This document shows, piece after piece, positions 44,398-56,607 of a stretch of DNA of 64,000 nt. Under the pieces are notes generated by a model that saw nothing but the letters and a program-made list of their open reading frames with translations, did not search any database and was not told the origin of the DNA. Positions within the stretch are counted from its first letter, which is position 1; every line of letters begins with the position of its first letter. The position numbers were made by a program, and so were the translations under genes. The DNA comes from Plumapathes pennacea (taxonomy: Eukaryota > Cnidaria > Anthozoa > Antipatharia > Myriopathidae). The stretch covers positions 34,988,355-35,052,354 of the forward strand of contig OZ038462.1 in NCBI GenBank assembly GCA_964036295.1, written 5' to 3'.

Positions 44398-46721
44398 ATG
44401 GCCAATTCTCTGATCGAGGTCAACATTGTCACCTATGGAATTTTTATCATATCTCTGCCGCTGTTTGGGCTCGTTTCCAGTGCCGCTGTAACCTTGATCT
44501 GGCATTTAGAAGAACTAAATAGAGAGCAATTTAAAAACGTAAGTACATACTCGCCATGAGCCAAGCAAATGGCAGCTTTGGTTTTCAAAACGTATTCGCC
44601 ACGAAATGCGGTTTTATGAGCAAACTTTTTGCAGGTTCCCAATTTCCTTCCCTCCGTCAGTGTAGCCACAGGACTCGAGCCACAAAAGTACATTTGGAGA
44701 ATAACGATAGCTTTAGCCGCCTTGCCGATCATGGGGAACGCATTTCTTTGCTACCAGTACTTGTATCAGAGAAACCCTGCTGTCGTTAGAGGCTTCTGGT
44801 TTACTTGGTGGAACAGAACCAATAGTGCACTGCACCTCATTGAAAATGCTGCCTTGTTACTTTTGGTGTTCGTCTCTCACAGGGAGAACCTGGGTAAGTC
44901 TATTGATAAAATACAAACCCTTTCGACCCTTGTCGCTTCGCCCTTTAATGTTTTTTTTCCCCTAATCCCTGCTCTATTATGTAACATTTCTGCATCTTTC
45001 TCTTCTCGTACCCTCTGCGATATGACAGGGGTGATTTTATTTTCCGTGCAAGTTTGACATAAGTGCACAGTGCAAAGTTTTTCAAATAAATAATGCTTGA
45101 TATTGGCACCAATTATACGTCAGTTGTCACAGTGAATTGTAAACAGAACAACAACTCATTGTACAGAGAATAACGTCCGTGCATGACACGAAATCAATAT
45201 AAGGCCCCGCCACACCACTCCATTTTCGTTTGAAAATGCATTTTCTTTCACTTACGAAAAATTCTCGGTGCACATGTGCTAACTGAATCGTTTTCGATTC
45301 CGTATTTGGGCATCCACACCAAAATGAAAAAAAAAAGGAACCGAAAACGGTAAATACAAAAAACGTGAGCAAGAGTTATCGAAAAGTTCCGTTTTCACCC
45401 ACCCTGACACTACAAAATTCCTTTTTCAAAAAAATTTACTGTGGAGAGCGGGGCCTAAAATTCAATAATCACATCCGTTTTGCATGACAAATAAGGGCTT
45501 GAGCCTAAAACATAGTCAAACTTTGCAGAGATAACTGCTACTATTTATGGCAGAAAAGACAAGGGTGCTTAGTGGTGTCTTGCTTTTCTTTTACCAGACG
45601 TGCATAAAGCTGCTTTTGCAGTATTCGCGATGTCATCTATAATGTATATGATATCAACGTGTTTGCTGTACCAGTACACTTCATCCACACCAATGACACA
45701 CGAGGTATGAATGCGACATTATAAGATGAGGTACATAGTTGTGCAGTGTGCATTCTCAAAGCTTAATCCTTCTTTATGGCACTTGCGAATGTGCTATATT
45801 ATTATCCTTGAGTTATAAGAACACACAACACGCGTGCTTTAATATTTCTTTATTATAACTGTATTCGGTAGATAGATGAGCTCCTCTTCTTATATTTGCG
45901 AAGTGAGTTAATACCTTATCTTATATCCACAGCTTCGTGTTTCTCCGCACTTCTCTCACGTTCTACAAATCCACGTCCTATGTTAAAATTCAGCAAGGTA
46001 TAAAAAACAAAAGCGTGATTATCAGTTAAAACACTCAACGTTCTCTGTTTGTTATTCTTCACAGGAAGCTGTTTCATTGAAATGGAAACGTATCTTGTTC
46101 TTCATCAACATCTCCTCCATGGTTTCTACCGTCTGTTTCTACTTCAGGGATTATTGGTATCACGAGCCATATGGTATCCTTTACTCTGAATAAACTCTTT
46201 CACGTTCGTCTTTGGGAGGGGGTCGGGGGGGGAGGGTGGGGGGGGGGGGGAGGGTCGGGGATGAGAGACCAAAGAAAAAGAAGAAAGGAATGACCAAAGT
46301 AAAAGAAAAAGAAAGAAAAAAGTAAATGGCAGAGGGAAAACAACCGAGGAAAGGATGTAGACAGAAGAATTGATTTATAAACTGCAGGGTATCATTGTGG
46401 ATAGAAGAACATTATTATGTGTAGTTTCCTTGACTTCAGTATATTTTTTGCCTTATAGTTTACACATTGTTTGCACTGTCTGAGTATGTAGTGGTGCTGT
46501 CAAACATTGCTTTTCATTCAACTTTGGCTTATGACGTTAAAGGAGCTTTCCTGACAATTGCCTTCAAACCAGTGATGCACAAAACAAAGTTTAAGGGAGC
46601 CAAGGAAGAGACAGATGCACAAACCAAATGTGAACAAAACAGTAAATACGAAAAACAGGAAATTAGTGAGAGAAAAGCAAAGAGAAGGGGGAGTAGGCTT
46701 GAGTGTGGCATGCGTGGATAA
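44398..46721 (+). CDS. PGAP2-like gene A, five exons
   Basis: Multi-pass protein of the Frag1/DRAM/Sfk1 superfamily; PGAP2 acts in the Golgi in fatty-acid remodelling of GPI anchors. Exons 44398-44538, 44635-44893, 45598-45704, 46065-46173, 46459-46721, all GT-AG and in frame: 292 residues. Start MANSLIEVNIVTYGIFIISL with a first membrane span; exon 2 has VPNFLPSVSVATG, KYIWR and NSALHLIENAALLLLVFVSH, all PGAP2 hallmarks; exon 3 AAFAVFAMSS; exon 4 KWKRILFFINISS and FRDYWYHEPYG; exon 5 VYTLFALSEYVVVLSNIAFH. The ~45-residue Lys/Glu-rich C-terminal tail is longer than usual. Whether it retains PGAP2 activity is unknown. Confidence 0.92.
45197..45455. mobile_element. Non-autonomous element in intron 2 of gene A
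   Basis: GGCCCCGCCACACCACTCCA at the left and AGAGCGGGGCCT at the right, with GTTTTCG-type repeats inside. The same insertion is in gene C (57418-57693) and as a deleted remnant in B (50535-50590), so it predates the duplications. Confidence 0.7.
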
Positions 46722-47668
46722 AGACACAAGTCACTCATAAAGACAAATTATAGAAAGTACACTATTAGATACAAAGGAGTCAAAATTTTGGAACAACCTT
46801 CCTGACTCTAAAACAAAATCACTCTACAAATCTAAAAATGAACACAAAAATCTGCTTAAGGGTTATGGTTCAATTTCTTTTTGACAATTAAATTAACATA
46901 TTAATATATATTACCAAATTGATTATGAATCAACATTTATTACTCTACTATTCACTGGTTGTGCAATAATTTATCATTTTAATCACATTCACTTGCCTAC
47001 ATCCCTATTTAGGGAATACATTGTATCACCCACAAATGTAATATTATCTTTCATTATCATTATTATAATTACTGTTGTTCTTGTTATTATCACTATTATT
47101 CACAATATTTACAATAATGTTGAAATAGAAAAAAAAAACGGTAAAATAATGGAGATCACCTAAAAGTTGCATAGAGCTTCCTGAGATCTCTTGCTTATCA
47201 TAGGGAAAATCAAAATATTTATTTTATTGTACATTAAGAACAGTTGAAGCAAACCAATACATAAAGAAACAAAGAAAGACCCGTTTACACAGGAATCCTA
47301 TTTAATTGTACTGCCTATGAATTCAAAAATGGAAAATCAGTGTTCCTTTTTTCCTGTACTACGGCGGCCGACCAACTTTAAATGTTAGTATTAAATTTTG
47401 AGAACGTGCTTGGCAGACTGTATGAATTAATTTGACGTGCCGACCGTGGGAAATACGTACGGCGTCACGCAATCGACTCTAATGAATTAAAGCATGTCTC
47501 TCATTAATTGTTAAAATTGTTATCTTTCACTCCTCAAAAAAGAAACCTCACAGACAAATTTCAATATCTAAAATTGATAATAAATCTATTTGTGAAGCAA
47601 ACTCCATTCAATATTTTGGTGTCTGTGGTTTTTACAGATGAATCAAACTCTATACGTTAATATTTTTG
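46722..47668. other. Downstream of gene A, no gene
   Basis: AT-rich 3' flank with no recognised coding. It ends at the left edge of the B duplication unit. Confidence 0.55.
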
Positions 47669-48925
47669 CTGCAACGTAATGTATCAGTCAATCCAACCGC
47701 GATCATCCCACAGCCCCCTTCCCACCCCTGCCTTGAGACGAATGATATGCCAAAATTGAAAAAGAATGAGAAAACAAGGGGAGTTAGAAAAACGAGTGAA
47801 AAAATTAAATAAATAAGTAGATAAGGAAGGGGGAACTGCATGATTGTACGCAGTTTTACTGCCGACTAATTTGCCATCATTATAAAAAATGTTTGTTCAC
47901 CTCATGTTCACAACCTCCCAAAACAACGTTGTGGCGCACCATAAAAGGGGAGCCCCCACGGGGAGTTTTTTGATATTTGTTGTGAGGGGTAGATCGCGAT
48001 CGACGAGCGCAAAAACTCACCCGGGGATCTCCAAGGATATAAATAAACTTTTTTATATTACTTTGTGTATTGTTGTACCTAAACGAAGTTGCTATCCATG
48101 GTTGAATGGCTGCTTTGCTCAAACGTACTCCACTCTGCACGTCAACAGCTTCGTCATTTCACATACACATCATTTACCTATGTAACGCGCACGTACGTCA
48201 TTTTATGGTATGACGTTTTAGGATGACTCATCACGATTTGATCTATAGATTGACGTCACAAGTTTATGCGGTTGATCTGTTGTCATACTGGTGCCGCCAA
48301 AAGGAAAGGCGATAATTGACTAACTTCCGATGACTACGTGATGTATCACTCAGATCCGGCAGTTTACGCAGAGCTAATCCGGAGACGAACTGAATCAATG
48401 TAGTATGGCTGAATTGTGTTCGGAATGGCTCAGTCGTATAAACTTCACGCACGGATGACAGCTGATATTGTATACGGCTTTGGAGTCGACTGAGTCACAT
48501 GACAAACTTTTCATGAGTCAGACTGGTCAAGCAATCGGCCTACAACTTCGCACAAAGAAAACGAGGAATAATAGTGGGATCAAAACTTGAAAACATGCAT
48601 AATCGGCGAAGAAAATGAAAAAGAAAACAAAGAACATTAAAATTCCAAAACGAAGACGTCGTCCACGCATCACATGAAATGAAAACTATTCATTTCTTTC
48701 GTCCAGCGGTTTTGCATGTTCGAATTAATTTTATTAATTATTACGGGGCCACGGGCTGCTAAAAAGCAGACGTTACTGTGCCTGACTTGCAATAACGGCT
48801 TCTCAGATAAGAATATAGATACCGCGTGTTGCATGCTGCCGGGTCAAACACGGGTCTCACGTGCCGATTCGATAACCTCAAACTCATAAATTCGTTTCTG
48901 GCCAAGCCCACGTAATTATCTCCTG

Positions 48926-49655
48926 GGCCAGATGTTCAAAGCACGATTATGCTAATCCTGGATTAGGCCTAAACTTTGCTGTCATTTTTGAAGCCTGAAA
49001 TTCACTGAAGGACTGTTTCGGCATGTTTTGAGATAGAACAAGCATTTTCGTTGGTCTTTTATCGAAACTTTGCTAGTTCGTTGGCCACAAATCGAGTAAA
49101 AAATTTGGGTAATCCAGGATTAGCTCAATCCATCTGTAGTTATAGTACGTATTCCATATATGGAACAACCGGACGAGCAGATACCTGGCCCTGATGAGCA
49201 AGTACATTGCCCTGATGAGCAAATACATTGCCCCATGAGCAAATACGCAACCTTGAATAATAATTAGCTGTAAATTGAATTGATGCGAGTGAGAAATACA
49301 TATAGATATACGAAAATTACGGCCTAACCCTGACTATAACCCTAATCCTAACCCTAAACCTAACCCTAACTCTAATCCTAACCCTAACCCCAACCTTAAA
49401 TCTAAGTCTAAACTATAATCCAAACACACTGTTTATCCAGTTGCAAAGTTACGGCTAATAATTATTATTATTCAATGTCACGAATTTGCTCATGCGCCAC
49501 GTATTTACGGCTAATTATTATTCAAAGTTGCGTATTTGCTCGTTGGGGCAATGTATTTGCTCATCAGGGCCAGGTATTTGCTCGTCCGGTTGTTCCATAT
49601 ATGGCGAATACGTACTATAACTACAGATGGCTCAATCGGGCTTTGAACAACCGGG
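48926..49655. mobile_element. Outer TIR element (host of the telomere-repeat element), copy 1
   Basis: Left GATGTTCAAAGCACGATTAT and GCTAATCCTGGATTA; right AATCCAGGATTAGC...CGGGCTTTGAACAACCGG. These inverted termini bracket about 230 bp of native element into which the 49130-49630 element inserted. Confidence 0.78.
49130..49630. mobile_element. Foldback element containing telomere-like repeats, copy 1
   Basis: Inverted termini CCATCTGTAGTTATAGTACG...CGTACTATAACTACAGATGG continue inward through CCATATATGG, CAACCGGACGAGCA and repeats of GATGAGCAAATAC (reversed GTATTTGCTCATC). CTCAAT is duplicated at 49124-49129 and 49631-49636. The centre (49320-49415) is a run of CCCTAA units with variants, i.e. 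TTAGGG on the other strand. Non-coding. Confidence 0.88.
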
Positions 49656-49784
49656 TACTGAATTCCGGCACGTTTTCACATTCTCCTATGTTTACGGCCA
49701 TTGACGTCAGCCGTCCTCGATCTTAATATATTGAGGTTCAAGTCACTAAAACGGTCAGTTGCGCATTTCTCAAGTTAAGTTAGC

Positions 49785-51932
49785 ATGGCCAATTCGCTAA
49801 TCGAGGTGAGCATTGTCACCTATGGAATCTGTGTCACATCTCTGCCGCTGCTTGGGTTCGCTTCCTGTGTCGCTGTAACCCTGATTTGGCATTTCGAACA
49901 AATAAATGGAGAGCAATTTCACAACGTAAGTACATGCTGGCCATGCGCTAAGCAAATGGCAGCTTTGGTTTTCAAAACGTACTGGCCACGAAATGCGGTT
50001 TTATGAGCAAACTTTTTGCAGGTTCCCAATTTCCTTCCCTCCGTCAGTGTAGCCACAGGACTCGAGCCACAAAAGTACATTTGGAGAATAATGATAGCTT
50101 TAGCCGCCTTACCGATCATGGGGAACGCATTTATTTGCTACCAGTACTTGTATCAGAGAAACCCTGCTGTCGTTAAAGGCTTCTGGTTTACTTGGTGGAA
50201 CAGAATCAGTAGTGCACTGCATCTTATTGAAAATGCTGCCATGTTACTTACGGCGTACGTCTGTCACAAGGAGAACCTGGGTAAGTCTATTAATGAAATA
50301 CAAACCCTTTCGATTCCTGTCATTCTGCCCCTCCTTCAATGCTTTTTCTGCAATCTCTGCTTTATTATGTAACATTTCTGCATCTTTCTCTTCTCGGGTT
50401 ACTCTCTGCGATATTACAGGGGTGATTTTATTTTCCGTGCAAGTTTGACATTAGCGCACAAACAGCGCAAATTTTCAAATAAATAATGATTGATATTGGC
50501 ACCAATTATGAGTCTAACAATTGTTACAGTGACATCCCGACACTACAAAATTCCTTTTTTAAAAATTTTACTCTGAACAGCGGGGCCTAAAACACATAAT
50601 CGCATCAGTTTTGCATGCCAAATAAGGGCTAGGCCTAAAACATGACTGCTACTACTGTTTATGGTAGAAAAGACAAGGGTGCTCAATGTGTCTTGCTTTT
50701 GCTTTATCAGACTTGCATATAGCTGCTTTTACAGTATTTGCGATGTCATCTATACTGCATATGATATCAACGTGTTTGCTGTACCAGTACACTTCATCCA
50801 CGCCAATGACACACGAGGTATGAATGTCGAGCTTTTATATGATATTATATCAAACATAATATTTCTCTATATAGCACTTGCCATGTGATATATTATCCTT
50901 GAGTTATAGATTAACACTTTGCAATTTGAAAGAACACACAACACGCGTGCTTTAATATTTCTTTATTATAACTGTATTCGGTAGATAGATGCTCCTCTTC
51001 TTATATTTGCGAAGTTAAATTTACCTTATCTTATATCCACAGAGTCGTGTTTCTCCGCACTTCTCTCAGTTCTACATATCCACGTCCTAAGTTAAAATTC
51101 AGCAGTGTATAAAAAACGTAAGCGTTCTTAAAAGCTAAAACACTCAACGTTCTCTGTTTGTTATTCTTCACAGGAAGCTGTTTCATTGAAATGGAAACGC
51201 ATCTTGTTCCTCATCAACATCTCCTCTATGTTTTTCACTGTCTGTTTCCGCTTCAAGGATTATTGGTATCACGAGCCATATGGTATCCTTTACTCTAAAC
51301 ATTAGCCACGAGTTAATTAGCAAATATCTCAAACTCTTTCACGTTCTTTTTTTTTTGGGGGGGGGGGGGGGGGGAGGGGGGATTGGGAGAGTGAAGAAAG
51401 AGAGGAAAGTAATAACAAAGTAAAAGAAAAAGAAAGAAAAAAGTAAATGAACATAGGGAAAACAACCGAGGAAAAGGAAGATTGAAAAACAACAACAATA
51501 ACAACAACAACAACAACAGAAAGGATGCAGACGGAAAGAGTGATGAATAAAACTGCAGAGTATCATTGTGGATAGAAGAATATTATTTCTAATGTGTAAA
51601 TTCCTTGACTTGAGTATTATCTTTGCTTCACAGTTTACAGCTTGTTTGCACTGTCTGAGTATGTGGTGTTCTTCTCAAACATTGCTTTTCGTTCAACTTT
51701 GGCATATGACATTAAAGGAGCTTCCCTGACAATTGCCTTCAAAACAAGTGATGCACAAAACAAATGTGAACAAAAGACAACAGTCCGAAGACTTTCGTCG
51801 GCGAGAGGGACTAGTATCTCCAAACGTCGAGGAACAGAGTTTAAGGGAGCTAAGGAAGAGGCAGAAGGCTATAACCAACGAACCTGCTCCTTATCGGCCA
51901 TGTTGGATTGCAAAATCACTCGACAAATCTAA
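49785..51932 (+). CDS. PGAP2-like gene B, five exons
   Basis: Exons 49785-49925, 50022-50280, 50711-50817, 51174-51282, 51634-51932, the same lengths as gene A for exons 1-4; 304 residues. Keeps VPNFLPSVSVATG, QKYIWRIMIALAALPIMGNA, SALHLIENAAML, KWKRILFLINISSM, YWYHEPYG and FALSEYVVFFSNIAF. Exon 5 codes a tail different from A: KCEQKTTVRRLSSARG, then FKGAKEEAEGYNQRTCSLSA. The FKGAKEE motif sits after rather than before the KCEQ motif. The last part of the tail is encoded by a block that, on the other strand, resembles WDR55 exon 1. Confidence 0.9.
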
Positions 51933-52290
51933 ACAAAACAAAATCTCTCGAGAAATCTAAAATTGAACACAAGAAAAAATGCTTAACATTTATGATTTAG
52001 TTTTTTTTTTTTTTGAAAATCATATTAACATTAATGTATATATTGTAATGTATCCTGCTCCTGATTAAACTAATCCTGCCACCCACACCCCCTCTCTGGT
52101 GATTTAAAACACTAGTGTCAACCCCAGATATGCCTACTGTCCTGCTTTATGTGGGAGACTCCTGCATGAATGCCTCATCTCCCGCTCATCCATAAACTCA
52201 TGTCGATGAATGAGAATCTGAGATCTGCCGCTTCAGTTTCAGTATATTGTTTGCCATCTTTTACAACAGCATGGCTAAACATCCCAGATA

Positions 52291-53692
52291 ATGTGGCAAG
52301 GAAGCCCAAAAGAAATGTATTTTGGTGAATCTTCTTGTAATCACGAGCTTGCCGGATCATGTCAACATAATGCGGATGTACTGTCCCCAGACATTGCGGA
52401 GGTCTTTACGTACCATAGCGTTATTACTTTCGAGTTTAACGCTTTTACAAAAGCCCCGCTAAAAACTCACAGATCTGTTTACGACTACGCGAAGGGCGAC
52501 TTTGAGGGGCTACGTACGGCTTTATCAGCAATCAACCTCTCCTCGGCCAACGAGGATATAAACATTGACTGGCAGCATTGGGAAAGGTACATTCCAACTA
52601 AGAGGCTCAAGGGACGGAACCTCATACCCTGGATCAATGGTACCATACTTAACCTGATCAAGAAAAAGGAATCCATAAGGCAAAAGCTGAAAAGATCTCC
52701 CCTAAGTAACCTGAGAGAGAAGTTTAAGAAATTGCGCACAAAAGTAAAGCGCATGCTTCGGGAAAGCCCACATGAGTTCTTTGGTTCCCTTGAGTTCGAG
52801 ATCAATATAAACCCGAAGCGTTTCTGGTCAGTCTTAAAGCAGAACTCCAAATCGCGCACTATTCCCGATCGTGTCACCATGCCAGCAGCAGGCAGTGCAT
52901 TCGCTGACCCCGGCATTTAGTCGCCGTTAAGATCTTCAGCTGACAACCCTCAGGAAATAGCGAACTTGTTTAACACCTACTTTGCATCGGTTTTCGCGCA
53001 TGATAGCTTCTCGGAAAGCTCTCCCTGTACACCTGACGATCCCGATGTGTCTGATTTGACGCTCACGGTCAGCGAAGTCCAAACCACGCTCGAAGCCCTA
53101 GATGTCACCAAAGCCACAGGTCCAGACGGAATTCCAGCCAAACTGCTTAAGGAAACAGCTTCTGTAATTGCATCATCTCTTTGCAAGCTGTTCAACAAGT
53201 CATTAAGCACTGGTTCACTTACGCAGGAATGGAAGGAAGCCAACGTCATACCTGTGTTCAAAAAGGGTGAGGCCGAGTGCGCAGAGAACTACAGACCAAT
53301 CTCCTTACTGACGCTGATGTCCAAAGTTTTGGAACGGTGCGTATTTAACAGCTTCAAAGACAGATTGTACGAGATGGCGAGAGCTTGTCAGCATGGATTT
53401 ATCAGTGGGAAGGCGTGTGCTTCTAACCTCTTGGAAGTTTTGGACCACCTTGGTTCACAACTAGACAACGGAGGACAAGTAGATATGGTCTACATGGACA
53501 TGTCCAAAGCGTTCGACAAGGTGAGCCACGACCTCCTGCTGCATAAGCTGCGCAAGTTTGGCTTCGGAGGCAGCCTCTTGCAGTGGTTCAGCTCCTACTT
53601 GACGGGGAGCCGCCAACGTGTAACAGTACTGGGCGAAATATCTGGTCTTTTGCCTGTCAGTTCTGGAGTCCCTCAGGGTTTTTATAATTTCT
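52291..53692 (+). pseudogene. Non-LTR retrotransposon RT, copy 1, truncated
   Basis: 5'-truncated jockey/CR1-like polymerase. It begins in the end of the endonuclease-to-RT linker (HRSVYDYAKGDFEGLRTALS), then PRD-like WINGTILNLI, RT motifs DGIPAKLLKE, ANVIPVFKKG, NYRPISLLTL, QHGFISGKACASN, YMDMSKAFDKVSHD and SSGVPQG. An in-frame TAG (52918-52920) replaces a CAG of copy 2. After GVPQG the reading frame runs into unrelated sequence, so the FADD motif and thumb are missing. Confidence 0.88.
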
Positions 53693-54290
53693 TTGACTTA
53701 TTATGTGACAAGCATCCATATCTAACTCGCCAAGCTACAGATACAAATATCTGGAACAAAGAAATACTGATCATTATAGAAGGAGATCTATTAAGTTTAC
53801 TCGGTGTAATACTATAGAATTCAATTTATTCTGACACTAAAATACGTCAATCATAATGCCTTCATTCAAAATTAAACTTAACAAAATATGATTGAAAGCT
53901 ATTCCTCTGTTTAATCTTACATAAAAGTTGATCTCACTACATTATTATTATTACCACTATATTATTACTGTTAGTATATATTATATTTACATTATTTACA
54001 CTACCTATAACCTTAATCTACCAACGTTTCTATTTACTACACTTGTGCACTTTTTCACTGCCTTTATTGTTCTAATCAAAATCTCAATCGTTGAAAAAAA
54101 AAATTGATGTCTCGTTGTTACTATTAGGATACCCTGTACTCATCATTCTTTACTAACTTATTTATTGCTGAATTGTATTGATATCTCTCAGTTATGTCAA
54201 TTGTCACATGTACCTCTTCCAAATGCACTTCTTTTCATACTGTAAACAGATAAGTATAAAAAAACTTTAAACTTTAAAATCAGGGAAGGG
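53693..54290. other. Chimeric 3' sequence after RT copy 1
   Basis: AT-rich, non-coding. It ends AAAAAAACTTTAAACTTTAA, reminiscent of another non-LTR element's 3' tail. It marks the breakpoint between unit 1 and what precedes unit 2. Confidence 0.45.
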
Positions 54291-54482
54291 GCAGAAGGCT
54301 ATAACCAACAAACCTGCTCCTCATCCGCCATGTGAGATTGCTCAGAGTTCTGCGCATGCTCTTTACCTTTCACCACCGAACACCCCACAAAGCTCGTAGC
54401 AAGGCAAGCTATGAATGTTTCTTCAGAAGCTCGTTTCCCATTATAAACTTGATGTGGCATTTCAAAGAGGTTAAGATAATGC
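54291..54482. pseudogene. Possible relic of a fifth PGAP2-like exon 1
   Basis: On the + strand near 54440-54475 the frame reads (N)LMWHFKEVK, close to the end of PGAP2-like exon 1 (SLMFHFEAV in D, TLIWHFEQI in B). Upstream lies TCCGCCATGT...GCGCATGCTC, the promoter-type motif pair also found before gene D. No start, membrane span or donor is intact, so this is tentative. Confidence 0.35.
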
Positions 54483-55777
54483 GCTGCAACATAATGTATC
54501 AGTCAATCCAACTGCGATCATCCCACAGCCCCCTTCCCACCCCTGCCTTGAGACGAATGATATGCCAAAACTGAAAAAGAATGAGAAAACAAGGGGAGTA
54601 GAAAAACGAGTTAAAAACTTAAATAAATAAATAAATAAATAAATAAGTAGATAAGGAAGGGGGAACTGCATGATTGTATGCAGTTTTACTGCCGACTAAT
54701 TTGCCATCATTATAAAAAATGTTTGCTCACCTCATGTTCACAACTTCCCAAAACGTTGTGGCGCACCATAAAAGGGGAGCCCCCACGGGGAGTTTTTTGA
54801 TATTTGTTGTGAGGGGTGGATCGTGATCGACGAGTGCAAAAACTCACCCGGGGATCTCCAAGGGTATAAGTAAACTTTTTTATATTACTTTGTGTATTTT
54901 TGTACCTAAACGAAGTTGCTATCCATGGTTGAATGGCTGCTTTGCTCAAACGTACTCCACTGTGCACGTCAACAGCTTCGTCATTTCACAATACACATCA
55001 TTTACCTATGTAACGCGCACGTACGTCATTTTATGGTATGACGTTTTAGGATGACTCATCACGATTTGATCTATAGATTGACGTCACAAGTTTATGCGGT
55101 TGATCTGTTGTCATACTGGTGCCGCCAAAAGGAAAGGCGATAATTGACTAACTTCCGATGACTACGTGATGTATCACTCAGATCCGGCAGTTTACGCACA
55201 GCTAATCCGGAGACGAACTAAATCAATGTAGTATGGCTGAATTGTGTTCGGAATGGCTCAGTCGTATAAACTTCACGCACGGATGACAGCTGTTATTGTA
55301 TACGGCTTTGGAGTCGACTGAGTCACATGACAAACTTTTCATGAGTCAGACTGGTCAAGCAATCGGCCTACAACTTCGCACAAAGAAAACGAGGAATAAT
55401 AGTGGGATCAAAACTTGAAAACATGCATAATCGGCGAAGAAAATGAAAAAGAAAACAAAGAACATTAAAATTCCAAAACGAAGACGTCGTCCACGCATCA
55501 CATGAAATGAAAACTATTCGTTTCTTTCGTCCAGCGGTTTTGCATGTTCTAATTAATTTTATTAATTGTTACGGGGCCACGGGCTGCTAAAAAGCAGACG
55601 TTACTGTGCCTGACTTGCAATAACGGCTTCTCAGATAAGAATATAGATACCGCGTGTTGCATGCTGCCGGGTCAAACACGGGTCTCACGTACCGCTCTGC
55701 TCACGGAATCCGCGGCTAAGATTCAATAACCTCAAACTCATAAATTCGTTTCTGGCCAAGCCCACGTAATTATCTCC

Positions 55778-56477
55778 TGGGCCAGATGTTCAAAGCACGA
55801 TTATGCTAATCCTGGATTAGGCCTAAACTTTGCTGTCATTTTTGAAGCCTGAAATTCACTGAAGGACTGTTTCGGCATGTTTTGAGATAGAACAAGCATT
55901 TTCGCTGGTCTTTTATCGAAACTTTGCTAGTTCGTTGGCCACAAATCGAGTAAAAAAATTGGGTAATCCAGCATTACCTCAATCCATCTGTAGTTATAGT
56001 ACGTATTCCTTATAAAGCACAACCGGACGAGCAAATACCTGGCCCTGATGAGCAAATACGCAACCTTGAATAATAATTAGCCGTAAATTGAATTGATGCG
56101 GGTGAGAAATACATATAGATATACAAAAATTACGGCCTAACCCTGACCATAACCCTAATCCTAACCCTAAACCTAACCCTAACTTTAACCCTAACCCTAA
56201 CTCTAACCCTAACCCTAACGCCAACCTTAAATCTAAGTCTAAACTATAATCCAAACACACTGTTTATCCAGTTGCAAAGTTACGGCTAATTATTTTTCAA
56301 TGTCACGAATTTGCTCATGCGCCACGTATTTACGGCTAATTATTATTCAAGGTTGCGTATTTGCTCGTTGGGGCAATGTATTTGCTCATCAGGGCCAGGT
56401 ATTTGCTCGTCCGGTTGTTCCATATATGGAATACGTACTATAACTACAGATGGCTCAATCGGGCTTTGAACAACGGG
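55778..56477. mobile_element. Outer TIR element, copy 2
   Basis: Same inverted termini as 48926-49655; copied as part of the segmental duplication. Confidence 0.78.
55984..56453. mobile_element. Foldback element containing telomere-like repeats, copy 2
   Basis: Termini and CTCAAT duplication (55978-55983, 56454-56459) as in copy 1. The CCCTAA run (about 56133-56225) differs in length and variant order, and one GATGAGCAAATAC unit set is shorter, so the array changed after duplication. Confidence 0.86.
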
Positions 56478-56607
56478 GTACTGAATTCCGGCACGTTTTC
56501 ACACTCTCCTATGTTTACGGCCATTGACGTCAGCCGTCCTCGATCTTAATATATTGAGGTTCAAGTCACTAAAACGGTCAGTTGCGCATTTCTCAAGTTG
56601 AGTTAAC

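Larger units (their letters stand above)
47669..53680 (+). repeat. Segmental duplication, unit 1 (gene B plus non-LTR element)
   Basis: Matches 54483-61160 at high identity from GCAACGTAATGTATCAGTCA (47671) to the middle of the reverse transcriptase. Offsets grow from 6814 to 7486 bp because unit 2 carries the 57989 insertion and retains the intronic element deleted in unit 1. At 53681 the match stops abruptly. Confidence 0.88.

Noticed and set aside
55994-56260. An 88-codon Leu/Gly-rich open frame
   Set aside because: It is the telomere-like CCCTAA array read in one frame inside the foldback element.
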